From Arcuatula senhousia (Eukaryota > Mollusca > Bivalvia > Mytilida > Mytilidae), in contig OZ020303.1 in NCBI GenBank assembly GCA_963971305.1, positions 66,092,867 to 66,156,866 of the forward strand: DNA of 64,000 bases, written 5' to 3'. This document shows, piece after piece, positions 27,687-40,394 of the stretch; within the stretch, counting starts at the first letter, position 1, and every line of letters begins with the position of its first letter. The notes under the pieces are model-generated. The model made no database searches. It was not told where the DNA came from and worked only from the letters and a program-made list of their open reading frames with translations. Position numbers and translations under genes: made by a program.

Positions 27687-28769
27687 TTTTTTTCAAGCTC
27701 AACAATTTAATTCTTAAATTAGAAAGCCTTAGGGCACCTTAATCTATTTGTTGATTTTCAAAGCAAACTATATGAAATTCCAATCCGCTGTGATGCATCT
27801 ATTTAATTTCCATTGAATCCAAAATTATTAGTTGTTTTTAATAAAACATGCAAGAACATTCATTGTGAGTGCAACATTTCTTATCTGAATAAAGAAAATA
27901 TCTGATAAAAATAATTTATTTTCAATATTTCATCTCATAAAATATGCACCTTTAACATCTTAAAGACAATATTCAAAACATCAACAAATATATTTTACAT
28001 GTAAATAAGGTTTATAAGAGAGTTACAATGACTGATACTATTTTGTTTCAATACACTTCAATATCCATGAAACAATATTAAAGAAAATCTGTCAACATAA
28101 AAAATTGCCATGAAGTATTCGAGCAACAGACCTGAAATTGAATCCCATACTCATGCTGCATACAAAATATCAAGAGACTGTGAGTAGAAGTTGCTGAGAA
28201 AACTTATAAAAAAATTTCACGCCCGAGAAATCCAGCCAAAAAGGGTCTTTTCTAGGAATACTACTAAATGAATAAAGATTTTTCAGACCTAGTATTATGG
28301 ATTAATTTGTACTCATTAAAAAATGCTGATAATTAATTTTTACTAATCAGTAGAAATTATTTAAATAATTAAGATAATAAGACATAAATATATAAATTCA
28401 ACTGACTAGATATTTACAAACATTTGACAGAAACTTGATGAACATTTTAAAATGATACTTTATTCTATACCCTGATTGTATTATTTCAAAGTCTTGCCCA
28501 CATAAAATACCTATTGATTTAATTTTCCTAAATTATACTTTTGAAAGCCAAAATTGTAGTAATAAATCACTTAAAATTGTTGTATTAAACCTCTCTGTAT
28601 GTTACCATCTGAAGAGTTTTTGGATCATTTCGTTTGTTAAGAAATTATATTTTATTATGAAATAGCAGTTCATGATCATAATCAACTATAAATAGAAATT
28701 ATTACAGTCCATTATCATTTTCACAATAACTAATACTATATACCCAAAAATCAAAGTATGCGTTGCTTA

Positions 28770-28979
28770 CTGTGAATTCATTTACTTTTATGGGGAATAA
28801 TTTTTTCCTGTTTCCCCCAAAAAGGCAATTCAATGGATTCTAAATATCATGATTTGCACATGTTCCTAATATGAACAAATGTAAGATTTACACTTCCTTG
28901 GGTTCTTATTTTGGTGGTTGGCAGCCACCTACAAAAACCGCAAAAATATGTACTCAACAAAAAAATAATTAAACCACAG
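28770..28979. mobile_element. CTGTGR...CCACAG MITE, about 210 bp
   Basis: The left end is CTGTGAATTCATTTAC after TA; the right end is AATTAAACCACAG followed by TG (a decayed TA). The ends are imperfect inverted repeats of each other and match the MITEs at 54961, 56713 and 63284. Non-coding. Confidence 0.7.
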
Positions 28980-30970
28980 TGAAGGCTTAAAGTAAGCTGG
29001 CTTTATCTGCTGTTAAAGTTTAAAATATCAAAATATTTGTTTTATGGCTATTAAAACTTCACCCACTATTAAAAATATGATTGGTTTACATGATTGATGG
29101 AATAAATCTTCTACTTTAAACTGGAATACAACAAGTGTAGTTAACTGACTTTCATTATAAAGTTGCATAACAACTGTTCATATATTGCTACTCTCTAAAT
29201 GTGTAATTGATAAAACAAATTAACCACATTTTCATAATGAAATTTGATTTTTTAACAATAATGTATTATGCATCTATAATGCTTCATCTGTTTTTAATTA
29301 AATGTCAGCTATTAAAAATCCCATTAAAAATTGTCTAACCAAATCTTTCTACTGACAGTAATCCTTCAGTGATTGAGCAGGGCATCTGCACATCATAAAG
29401 CATAAAACAATTCATTAATAATGATATTTAATAACATTATAATCCCACAAATCCAACATAGAAATATTTTTAACAATTAATAAATTTTATATGTTTTGCA
29501 TTTATAACAAAATTTACTTAAAATTCTGTTTACAAGTAGAATGACTACATATATTTACAATTTATCACAGACACGCTTCAAATCTTATAACAACTTTATT
29601 ATATTTGATCAACATGTAAAAATCACAAGCTGTTAGGGCCAGCATGATAATTTTAATCTTCATTTTAAATTTCTAATAAAAAATTCTTGTTCTTAACCCC
29701 ACAAGTGACATCCATAGTAAACATTTATCTATAATACATATATATCCATGATTACAAAGATTGTTTTGGATTTACAGGACTGAATCAAATTTTTCACACT
29801 AAAAGATGGAACCCATTTTTAAAGACATCTTAACTTCCAGGCACTTTTCTTTCCTTCCCCCTAAAAATCTAATTAATGCCAAAGTCATATTGCTTGTCTT
29901 TTTCTGTCATTTCTAAAGACGGTTTTTTATCAAAATAATGATATATTGCAATATCCATTTTTTTCTCTCGAATAATGTACCTATAAAAGCTAATAAAAGA
30001 TTTTTAAATATATTTTATCAAAATTACAAAAATATATTATTTCTAGGGAAGAGGTGTATTAAAGGAAAGGGGGTTTGTTCAAAGTGCCTGTGATTTCATT
30101 TGGTCGGATAACCATTGTAATCAATGATAAATGAACCATAAACAGATGAAAACTTTGTGTTAAAAATATGAAGCATATAAAGGGCTATTCCTGAATTAAA
30201 TGTATTGTGTTGAAAAGGTAGCTTTAGAGCCGGCATGCGGGGCAAGCACCCTTCCGTTTGACAGGAAAATTTGTTAAGGAAGTGTATGAAAGAAGAGGTC
30301 CCAGAAGATCCTTTAAAATTTTGCACCCTCCTGCTTGAACATTTCTGGATCTGCAAGTGTGTTGAAGGCACTTTTTTCTGACTTATACATTTTAACGCAT
30401 TTTTGCAATAGGATTATTTCCTTATGAACCCAATCATCCACCTTTAAATAAATAAAGTGCCTTCAAACACCCCCATATTTTCTTTTTCTGGAATAGCTCT
30501 TATGTATGGAATTAGATTTGTTTATATTCTTAATTTCCTTAATCATAAATCATGATTTATAGTCCACAAAATAGGCAAATAACTTTTCTGAAATTTTTCT
30601 ATTTTACTTTAGGTTTTATACATAATGATTTTCTATTGCAATTGAGTAAAAGTTTACAAATGCATATTAAAATGTCTGTTTTACATAAACAGTTAGTGAC
30701 GAATGTTAATATAAAACAAATTTACTTGATGGTGGTAAATATTCTCTTTGGATTGACTAGATAAAATAAACGTAGACTTAATCATAGAGCCTATTCTTGT
30801 TCATATGAAAAAGTTTACAAAAAAATAATAATATCTTATAAATTAGTAATGCTAGACATAAAAACAAGTCTTAACAGACAAAGCATTGCTAAAATGTGCC
30901 GTCAATCTATGTGCTCTTTTTGAGCATAAAACAATGTAAGATAATTCATAGAAATATTAACAACTTTTTT

Positions 30971-31249
30971 TCAAACATGGTGAACCCCCCTGGAATGTAA
31001 ATCAGAAAGCCCAAAGCTGCCTCTCTCATTCTCTTCTTTCATTGGTGGAAGGATAGTCACATGGTCAAACTGTACATGATTTTGTAAAAGTATATGGTCC
31101 TCAGGATGAACGTATCCATTAGAGCGTAGATTTGACATGCTTTTTGAATGATAAAGATGACTTTTGAAATGAGCACTGAGATTCGAGTCACTATGAACAT
31201 ATGGCAGAATCTTTTGTCTTTTTATGGCTTGGTTTTGGTCATATTTCGC
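30971..31249 (-). CDS. SLC35E1: SLC35E1 distal alternative last exon (C-terminal tail 2)
   Basis: It follows an ATTGCAG acceptor and opens AKYDQN, in the same phase 0 as the proximal exon, then runs 92 residues to TGA, ending HHV. Shared with the proximal exon: AKYDQN, then KR..ILP.V.S.SNL and a shared HV end. The middle has diverged. Retention of an open frame, acceptor and phase in both copies argues that both are functional alternatives. Skipping the proximal exon would add a C-terminus lying about 2.5 kb further 3'. Confidence 0.83.
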   Translation of the reverse strand, partial: AKYDQNQAIKRQKILPYVHSDSNLSAHFKSHLYHSKSMSNLRSNGYVHPEDHILLQNHVQFDHVTILPPMKEENERGSFGLSDLHSRGVHHV

Positions 31250-34200
31250 CTGCAATTGAAAGAAATATACAAAAGTCTTGATGATACAATATACATTAAC
31301 AAAATAATAAAACCATTGATTATATAAAATATATTGTTAATATTTTCATTTGCTATATAAATGTATAATTTTGTTATTATTTGTTTCACCTACATTATCA
31401 TTTTTTTCCATTACAAAATAAAGTTTTAACATATATCAGGCAAACATAAATAAATTGTTTGTTTCCTCTTTTACGACCCTACTTCTCAGGTGTAGGGTAG
31501 GTAGGTAGGTAAAATATTTTTTTCCTTATAACTTTATATAAATAGCTGCACATCTACAGAGTAACCAAGAAGCATTTAGAATCATATTTCATAGGGGTAT
31601 TTGAATAAAAATTATAATTATAAATTTGTCAAAGCTTTATTGAACGAGTGAACTTAAAGAAATCCCATAAATTAGATAAAAAAAATATTTTTGAATTCCA
31701 AAAGCCCCAAAAATATTCCAGCAGGGCTGATTTTTCTGGGTAGGTCGTAAAAGGGGGGAAAGCCAATATTTTAATTTTGGCCTGAAAGGGAGATATGATA
31801 CATCATCATCATGTTAAAACCCAAAGAACTAATTTTATAAAATAATTTTGCTGAAAATCAAGATTGAAAATTCTTCTTTAAATCTTTGATAAATGGATTA
31901 CAACTCCAGTTACCATTCTTTGATCAGAAGATCCACTGTCAGATATACATGCACATGTAGGTAATTAAATTTTTCTTAAGTGTCCAAAATAAAAGAAAAA
32001 CAAGAGGCTTCCAGGAACCTGAATTGCTCACCTGACCTCAATGACTGATGAAATGAAAAGATTTAAGGACACCTGAGGCAGAAATGTCAATAAAGAATCA
32101 TCATACATCTTCCACCTTGACAGTTAGAGGCCATAACTTTTATAAGGGTCATCGGACAGCTTCATCATAATTGATATTTTTGAACCAAATGGAGACTTTT
32201 GTTGAGCTTAATGAGCTGACGGTTTAGCACACAATATCTTTTCTCTATCTTCAATGGTTTTCATTCTATAGGCCAAAAACACAAAAAAATCACTATTTTT
32301 CACCTTTGAGTGGTCATAACCCCTATATGGAGTCATCTGGCAACTTTGACCCATGAAGACTTTTGTAAAGCTCAATGAGCTGAAGGTTTAACCAAGCAAC
32401 AGCTTTTCTCTAACTGCAATAGTTTTCAATCTATAGACCAAAAACATGAAAAAAATCACAGTTTTTCACCTTTAAAGGGCCATAACCCCTCTAAGGGGTT
32501 ATCTGACATCATCGACCCAGTGGAGACTTTTGTATAGCTTTTGATTCTGAAGAGCCTAAAATCCTTTAGATTTTTTCTATCTGTTCTAGTTTTCAACTTA
32601 TAAGCCTTTGGATGTGATTTTACCCCATGTTCTATTTTTAGTAACAGCGGCCATGTTTGTTGACAAATCATAAAGCTGAACACAATTTTTTAAACATCAT
32701 GCCCTAATAAATACTTTGACCAAGTTTTGAAAAATTCCCTTCAGTAGTTTCAGAGAAGAAGATTTTTGAAAAAGTAACAGACAGATGACGGATGCATGGC
32801 GATGACAATAGCACACTTGACCCTTAGGGTCAGGTGAGCTAAAAAGGAATTCCATATTTTGCTGGGAAAAAATCTTCACCTTCATTAAATTATACATTAA
32901 TTAACAGCTAAGTAATTTTTTTATTAATCCCTTGTTTTCCAGTTAACATGATCTGAAATCCATTCAAGGACAGATGGAAACAAAGCCAAAGAAGGGTATC
33001 ATATAATTCTTAAGATATTTAAGTTAAAAATGCTAGAATGTTGGTAATGTGGCCCGGTAATGTGGACCCAAGCAACTGATATAGAATAAGTAGAAAATTT
33101 TCAAAGTTCTGAACCAGTACATGTATTAGGTTTAACAATAGAATCACAAGAAAAAATCTTAAAATGTGTAATTTCATTTAATTGGTTAAAGTTATCTTAG
33201 TCCAATGCCAAAACTTAATATTTAAAAAACCTTTTAATTTGTATTAGAACTAAAACTGTATAAATTATTCTTTTGAGAAAATATAACTAAATAACTCAAA
33301 TAAATTATATCAAAATGATAATATCTATAATTAGCATGATTAAGTGCTGTTTTGTGGAAAGTTGCTTTAAAATGAAGTCTAAATAGTTGACATATGCAAG
33401 AAACAATTAAATCAAAAAAGATAAAATAAGCTGGATAATACCAATGATTCTCTGAAAGAAAAATTATGCAACATCATAATAAAACATGCAACAATAGTTG
33501 GAAAGGTATAGGTATCCCTCGGATAATAGAAAAGTAAGCCCACATGTTCATTTGTGCAGATACATACCCCTTTTAATAATAAGAGTAGCTGGATCTTACA
33601 TGTTTTTATGTATCTTCACTTTGTAAAATGGTTATAAAATTCTACTCTTCTTGACACCCAGAAATAATCATAAAAACCGATATAAAAATAAAACCTAATG
33701 AATCCCTCAAATAAATAAATAAAATAAGGAAGATGGGACTAAAATTAAACATGAAGAATAACTTTACCATGAAAATGATAATTTGGATCATGTCCATTCT
33801 CAATATCAGGGGTGTTCAGAGGTACAGATATGAAGTCATGGACTCTCCCATTGTCACGTTTATGACAATTGATTACTTCTTCAAAACTTGGACTACTTTT
33901 TGTATGTTTAAAATTTTGTATAAAATTTTTATGCAAATTAGATTCGCTCTTAACCCTGGGAAGAATCTCCTGGCGCCTTTTTTCCATATTTTGGTCATAT
34001 TTTGCCTAAAAACAACAAAGAAAAATGGAAATCAAATATAAACTAAATGAATTAAACAAAATGCTATAATTTCAAGTTTTGGCATGAAAAAATCATGCTT
34101 CAGTTTTAATAAATATCTTATACATGTATATATCAGAACATTGTTCTTTTCAAACCTGAACTAGCACTAAACAAGTTAGTAACAAGCGTTGATTTGAGGT

Positions 34201-37200
34201 CCCCTAATCTACAACACTTGTGACCTTGACCTTAGGCTTCTCTATCTTAGCAGTAATGTGTATATTTTCTATGAAATTCTATCAAGGCTTTCAAAGCTTA
34301 TGTTTCTGAACTTATTACTCTATAGAAATAAAATAAAGTTTTAAAAACCTGTGACCTTGACCTTTGACATTTTAACCCAAAAATCAAAAGGCTTCTTTTA
34401 AGTGTAAGTTTCATTTATTTCTATATCAGCATTTAAAGCTAACGCTCTGAAAACAAATTTCAGACTGATGAAAAGGCAAAAAAAAATTTTAAAATTTTTT
34501 TTTCATAATATATTATCAAATCAATTTTCTAAATTTTCATAGTTAAATATTTTCCATCTTAAAAACAACAAAACCAAAAATTAGAATATTTTTAAATTAT
34601 TCAGGATTCGATATTTGTAGGTTAGTGCCCATTTGCAGAGAAACACATTCTTTTTTTTTAAACTAATCTAATGCCAACACCACTTCCTAAACCAATTAAT
34701 ATATTGTATACATGTATTAGTAAAGAAATATAAATCCCTCTTTATATGTCTAAACAGGGATTGGTAAACAAGCATCAGCTACAAGGCTAAGACCAACTAG
34801 CATGACTAGTACATGTACATGTCTATAAAAATTGTAAACAAATTTTGGTCAAAAATGAATTTAACATGTAATCATATATTCTTCCATTTCATGCCACAGG
34901 CCAAACATTCTTAACATTACCTTAAGCTCAATTTTACCTTAACTTAGTCCCTCCCAACCCCCATTAGAACCCATGAACCTATCTCATTTTTTAAGCATTA
35001 TATACAATTCAAAATAGTTTTCATTAATCATAAAGTTACTTTTGGTTAGTTTTTTTATCCCAATTATATACTAAAACACATAAATATTTGGTATCATCAT
35101 AATTTCAACTTATTCTACATAAAGTGTAAAGTGTGAATACCTTATTATAAACTAGAACACCACATATCGCAATCATCATCCCAACAAAGTTGGTTGTTGT
35201 AACAGGGTTCTGTAAAATAATGAGTGATGCCGCAATGATAACCACACGTTTGGTGGCATTGGCCACAGCATAGCTTAATGTTGTCACCATTGATAATACA
35301 GTAAAGGCAAAGACATTCTGTAACATACTGAATACACCATCGAAGAAGAGGAGTAGTAAAGGTGTTGTTATAGACTGTCCCTCTACCTGGAAAATAAAGA
35401 ATAGAAATATTGAAAACAAGAAGTGGTCACCTTATCCATTGCTCAACGAATTTTATTTTGAACTTTGATGCCCAATCTGATCTTTCATAAATGTAGCAAA
35501 AATCCTTGATATGGTTAACTTCAAAATAGATTTCGTTTTTTCATTTCCACAATTTTTTTTTTCAATTAACACTCAGATGAAGGACAACAAAAGAGCTTAT
35601 CTAAAGAGTTTTTATTTTAATCTTGTATTGTTTATTATAACATTTATTATATCCTGTATGTATAAGGACATTGTGAACAAGAATAGGTTTACATCTTTTG
35701 GTGTAGTATGTACATGTACATTTAGTAAAATATGGATGACATCATTAATCTGCTTATGTTAAACATGCTTTGAAGATGTGTCTAATTCATATCTTCACAT
35801 ATAATCCAGGATCAATCATCATGATTATATAAGGATTGTTCCAGAAAGTTTCCCACTTTGGGTAAAATACTATGACACTAACAGACATTTTTTACTATAA
35901 CACATTTTTTCTAGTATTCTACAATGTGGGGAAAAAGTGAATTACCACTCACCTTCAAAAAATAATTAAGTGGTTTTCCAACCTGTTAACATGGTTAAGG
36001 AAGATTTTTAGAATGGCCCTTATTTATAAAGTTCACGTGTACCAAGTTTCTGATTTTCAGTTCTCTGATGTGTTACAGTTCTTTTTAAAATCTTTTTAAT
36101 TTCATTTTTAGACACTGTTAGGTTTGGTTATCCCAGTTTGAAAATGTGGTACATGTAGTTTCATCTATGTAAACTTACCACTGAGTCACGAGAGATGATT
36201 TTTCTAAAATCAATTAACAACCAAAATGGAAGAAAGCACAAGGCAGATATTCTACATAATAATAACAACAGTCGTAAATGGTGGAGACCTGTTTCGTGAA
36301 GGCACTGAAAGAGAAAATATCTTGATTAATATTTCAATGGTCATATGGACACTAACAATAAACGGCTTATTTTTAATTGTTTCATGATGTGGCTTTCTAA
36401 ACAACAATTGATATTTGAAAAAATACATGTATAGAAATAGAAATAGCTTTATTCCAATAAGGGCCCTATAAAAGAGCATACAATTACATATAAGTGATTA
36501 TGACCATTTGTGACAGTAGAAATGGTAACCTCTTTGTTCTTTTTCACGTATTCCAGGGACCATCCAAAGCTAATTGTTAAACCTGTGACAAAGTGTGTGA
36601 AATTATTTATATACATGCATGGCGTGACTAGATCTATTTATTTATTCATTGTTAATCGTCTAATAATCATCCATATTGAAATATGCATTCCAAGCCCAAA
36701 TTAAACATCAAATAATGAAATAACCATTATGTTGCAAAAAAGTATTGGAAAGCAAGCAAGTTTTTAACTAAGTACATGTATTGTTAATTGTACATTTAAT
36801 GATTGACAACTGTGATTTTGTGGTGTGCTTTGTAAATTGTGCCAGGATTTAAAAAAAAAAAGAATTTCATGTTTGAAATTGTAAGCTTACTCATGATATT
36901 TATTAATAATAGTCATGATCATCTGTTTATTTCTTACACTTAACTTCAATATTTCATTTTTTTTCAAAATTCATGCATTAACTTACCTTTTTAGAGAATA
37001 TCGTCATGAAAGAGAACCCTAATGTAGCACCAAGGGCACTTAACAGTCCCATGAGTTCAAATGATACTTCTGTTAATGTTGCTATAATGACTCCTCCAAT
37101 AATTGGCAGTAATGATAAATATACCTGTTTAAAAAACAAAAAAACAATTAGCTATTTGTTTATAAGTACATAAATCTTTAATACAATGTAATATAAACAT

Positions 37201-38425
37201 GATAAAAGATAAGATAAAGTAATTTTCATTTGTGAGTTTGAAAATACAATGGAGATTTTTGTTCTCATTGGCATTGACTCTTTAAGATCCATGATTTGAA
37301 TACTTGTATTAAAAATACTTCTAGACTTAGAAAGCTCAATGTTGACCCCCATTTTATTAGCATCTTTATACATGTACATGTCCATGTATACATACAATGA
37401 AAATACTTACAGGCATGGTTTGTGTTTCACCCAATAAAACTCGAGAAAGAACAACTGTAAACAGTGGCAGAGTAGCTTTTACTGAAACAAAAGACATACA
37501 TTTAGTATTATATACATTTTGTACATGTACATGATGTACACTGATGCAGTGTACACTCATACCATTATACATCCACAATTTTATTTTGCAGTCATATAAA
37601 AAAGTATATGATTTTGTGATACATGTACATGTGAATTGGTGTAACTATTTTAACCTGATCAACTGTATGTAGTGAAAATGAGAAATTCTGAGAAAGCTAA
37701 TACATGTTATAGATGCACATCCATGACATCCCCAATTGTAACTTATATACATTTTGTACACTGTATGTTCAAGAAAACTATAAATTGAATTCAGTAATTA
37801 ATTGTGTTGTTGCTTAAAGTTATAAACCATATAAACTTAAATGTTAAAATAAATGTACAAGTATTTCATCTCCATTTCACTGTTTATACTATTTGCGGTG
37901 TGTGATTGATGACCTCATAGCAGTCCCTATGGAACCAGACTCTCTGACGGAGTCTACCCCAAGTGGTACTGCTCTTCCTACTACCCATTTGTAGCATAAA
38001 AATTCATTGGATTTTTTTATAACATCCTTACAAATGGTGTCACCTGGACTTTTGAGTTAAGAATAATGTAAAAAGAATTGTTGAAAGTTCAAATGAAAAT
38101 TACCTGTATGAGCATATGATACAGACACAATCCAGATGCTGACATGAGATGACAGAGCGGACAGGAACTTTCCGAGTGCAAGGGGTATAACCATGGAAAA
38201 GTAATACCGTCTTGGTACATTTCCTGTGTGCGGGATACCAAGTAATCCTAAAATTGGTCCAAGATAAACAGCTGCTGAAACAAGCTGGACCAAAGTCAGT
38301 GTCATGGGGTAAGGAAATTCTGTCAAAACTAATTTCCCAATAATGTTTCCACTTGCACTTGAAATATACCACAAAATGCACACCAAAACCAGTTTGATGG
38401 CATGGAGAAGTGTTTCACCGTCCAT
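30971..38425 (-). CDS. SLC35E1: SLC35E1-type solute carrier (TPT/nucleotide-sugar transporter family), complete
   Basis: A complete gene reading right to left. Exons: 38104-38425 (ATG at 38425), 37411-37481, 36987-37124, 36179-36304 and 35141-35386, then either 33745-34005 or 30971-31249 as last exon. All introns are GT-AG and the frame is continuous (phase 1 at the first junction, then phase 0), giving 387 or 393 aa; human SLC35E1 is about 410. Key stretches match SLC35E1: [16 protein letters not shown] then [43 protein letters not shown]; and [10 protein letters not shown], the Lys-Arg motif of the triose-phosphate-translocator family, followed by [12 protein letters not shown] and VLVYNK. 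The hydrophobic profile suits the usual ten membrane helices. The family exchanges phosphorylated sugars or nucleotide sugars across Golgi/ER membranes; the substrate of SLC35E1 is not known to me. Confidence 0.95.
31468..31753. repeat. Possible 286-bp MITE with CTTTTACGACC ends
   Basis: Eleven-base perfect inverted ends, CTTTTACGACC at 31468 and GGTCGTAAAAG ending at 31753, extend imperfectly (CCTAC / GTAG). A GGTA microsatellite lies just inside the left end (about 31496-31511). It sits between the two alternative last exons of SLC35E1. No clear target duplication was seen. Confidence 0.45.
32001..32840 (-). repeat. AGCTCACCTGACC-type interspersed repeat, minus orientation
   Basis: Read on the minus strand it begins AGCTCACCTGACCC and ends in AGGCTCCTGG-like sequence then CCTCTTG (here CAAGAGGCTTCCAGGAACCTG on the plus strand). 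Inside are ACATGGCCGCTG and TAAAAATAGAACATG-type words. The same family, plus-oriented and longer, is at 46409-47836. It lies in the intron between the alternative last exons of SLC35E1. Non-coding. Confidence 0.7.
33745..34005 (-). CDS. SLC35E1: SLC35E1 proximal alternative last exon (C-terminal tail 1)
   Basis: It begins after a GTTTTTAG acceptor with AKYDQN, in phase 0 with the exon ending VYNK at 35141, and runs 86 residues to TAA, ending HV. The start matches the human tail (T/AKYD.N at the same junction). The rest is a hydrophilic cytosolic tail with Ser- and His-rich patches. It is a diverged duplicate of the distal exon at 30971-31249. Only one of the two can be used per transcript, because both carry stop codons. 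Confidence 0.85.
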   Translation of the reverse strand, partial: AKYDQNMEKRRQEILPRVKSESNLHKNFIQNFKHTKSSPSFEEVINCHKRDNGRVHDFISVPLNTPDIENGHDPNYHFHGKVILHV

Positions 38426-38634
38426 GATATAGGATTGAACTGGAAAGATTACATATTTCTATGTTATTTTACAAGAAAACAAGGAAAATGTTTTGTAAAT
38501 GTCAACATCTGGAAGTGTGTACACGTGTGACGTTGCCGACGATAAAAATGGTCTGCAGTAAATTTAAGGTCGAAAGTGGATGGATAAAATGTTCTTTAAT
38601 GAAAATATCATACAAAATATCTGCAGATATATTA
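38426..38634. promoter_or_regulatory. Left half of the SLC35E1/FKTN divergent intergenic region
   Basis: The 209 bp between the SLC35E1 start codon and the left target-site duplication of the 3.5-kb transposon. The minus-strand gene's transcription start must lie here unless a 5' exon lies further away. No TATA box or other recognisable site could be assigned with confidence; the role is inferred from position. Confidence 0.4.
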
Positions 38635-39212
38635 CCTCATGTGCGGGTAGTTCGATTCACCGAAATCCCCGGTATTTACCAAAATCCCCTCATAACTCAC
38701 CGAAATCCCATTGTTTTGTGGAATAATACCCTCAAAATCAATAATACCATCATCGATTTGCCTTATAAAGATAGTGTTATACTAAAATAATGTATTTTAA
38801 AGTTTGTATTCATTTTTATTGGTGTGCCGTATATATAGTCTTTATTATTTCAATCCAATATGGCGTCCTATACAGGTATTATCATAGTGCTAAAACTAGT
38901 ATACAGACCCGATAGCAATTATGTTGTATACACATTTTAAACTAAAACATAAAACATTGAAATATAGAAATAATAGCGAATCTTTAATTATTAAAACTAA
39001 ATTTTACTTACAAGATGAAAACATCTTGGCTGCATTACCACCATTCATTCATTAAATTTTAGAATTAGAAAGTTGATTTGCTAATATTAATATTATTTAA
39101 AATATATATATATCATTTATCAAATATATGATCAATTGCATGGGTGGTCATTATTGATAACTTTCACAATTATTCAAAGTTTATTAAGAAAAATTAAAAT
39201 TGACTTTAATTT

Positions 39213-39560
39213 CCTGCACAAGGCTCGGGCATATCTATAGCAGTCCGCAATTTCACAATTATTTAAAGTTTATTAAGAAAAAATAAACCTACTAAGATAT
39301 CCTCCCTTACAAAAAAAAGAGGTCTTCCGCAACCTGTTGCCGCTGATCTGCAGCAAAGTTGCTGTAAATTAGCGGTAAACTGTCTGCTGCAGACTTGCAG
39401 CGACTTTTTACCATGCAAATTAGGTTTGCGGCAAGTCTGCAGCAGATAAATTCTTTGACCTTATATGGGCATTCACCTGCAAACTCTCGCGAAAATTGCA
39501 GCTAGCTGCAAACCTGCAGCAAGTTTTCTGCGAACTATATCCTGCACAAGGCTCGGGCAT
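39213..39560. repeat. Local direct repeat inside the transposon
   Basis: CTGCACAAGGCTCGGGCAT occurs at about 39213 and again at about 39542. The sequence after it (ATCTATAGCAGTCCGC..TTTCACAATTATTT) follows directly in the first copy but is displaced to 40085 in the second, because a LINE fragment was inserted. On the minus strand both copies read EIADCYRYARALC, with only a silent third-base change inside EIA, hinting that this was once coding. Between them lies a CTGCAG-rich stretch (about 39340-39530) of short inverted pieces. Confidence 0.6.
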
Positions 39561-40080
39561 AGATTCAGATTCAGATTCAATAGTTTATTAGAGTCTCACC
39601 ACATACATTCATATAAAATATGATAACATTATAAAGATTAAACATACAGGATAAAATGCATGAGCCATTCTTAAAAGAATTATGAGAGACTATTCATACA
39701 TACAATATACATATAAAATACAGTTAAAAGGTACAATTTATAAAAAAAGTATCTTAGTATTTATGATATAAAAAGCTATTTCTTCTTAGTAAAATATTAT
39801 GGCAGGTTTTGGCAATTATACTACATACATTTTCATTATTGAATATAAATATAAATTTATCATCATCAGACAATGACATAAAATTTTCATTATAACTAGT
39901 TACATGTATATCTTAAAATAGTGACTGTCTAAGATCTTCATACAAAGGGCATGTTAATAAAACATATTGTTTTTCATCCTCTACAATATCATTACAACTG
40001 ATACATATTCTTTCATTTAAAGCTAACCTTTCATAACGACCAGTTTCAATCTTTAAAATGCTACACCACATCTAAATTTT
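39561..40080 (-). mobile_element. 5'-truncated LINE fragment nested in the transposon
   Basis: The inserted segment ends on the minus strand in an AATCTGAATCTGAATCT tail (plus-strand AGATTCAGATTC at 39561), and its two sides interrupt a sequence that is continuous at 39213, with GCAT as a likely short target duplication. On the minus strand, 39922-40050 reads IETGRYERLALNERICISCN, then VEDEKQYVLLTCPLYEDLR. This matches the C-terminal C-x2-C ... DE.....L..CP motif after the reverse transcriptase of CR1/Jockey-like LINEs. The frame is closed upstream, so it is a dead fragment. Confidence 0.72.
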
Positions 40081-40121
40081 GCATATCTATAGCAGTCCGC
40101 GATTTCACAATTATTTCAAGT

Positions 40122-40394
40122 TTATAAGAAAAAAATAAAACTTTTTAAATATCTTTTTAAAAAAATAAGTAAGTCCTCTTGAAGGTTGTTCTTCTCTCGT
40201 TGATACGCCTCCTCCTCTGACCAATCTTCCGTCCATGTGTTCGTGGTTTTCACAAAGCTTCTGAATCTACGGACAAGACGCTGTCGTTCCTCATGTGTTT
40301 TGCTGGCCCATGCTGACTTCGATATAACAAAGTGTAAATGAGTATCGGCTACTCTATATTGTGCCAACCATGTCTTGCAGTATTTCCAACAGAT
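40122..40394 (-). pseudogene. Minus-strand ORF remnant in the transposon, unknown family
   Basis: An open frame on the minus strand reads ICWKYCKTWLAQYRVADTHL, continuing through SKSAWASKTHEERQRLVRRF and a Glu-rich stretch (EDWSEEEAYQ) before running into AT-rich sequence near 40140. It has no in-frame ATG at the start, an upstream stop and no partner exon I can prove, although the EIADCYRYARALC peptide lies just downstream in the same direction. I do not recognise the family. It is charged, probably helical, and lies opposite the SGNH ORF inside the same element. Confidence 0.4.

Larger units (their letters stand above)
26049..30970. other. Intergenic region between the ankyrin module and SLC35E1
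   Basis: AT-rich and without convincing coding exons. It holds the inverted-ended repeat at 26756-27686 and the MITE at 28770-28979. Part of 30000-30970 is probably the 3' UTR of the minus-strand transporter gene. The 91-codon minus ORF at 30096-30371 has no recognisable domain or splice context. Confidence 0.6.

Noticed and set aside
30096..30371. 91-codon minus ORF downstream of SLC35E1
   Set aside because: No recognisable domain, lies in the probable 3' UTR, and no splice signal supports it.
38100..38381. 93-codon minus ORF overlapping SLC35E1 exon 1
   Set aside because: Alternative-frame shadow of the transporter exon.
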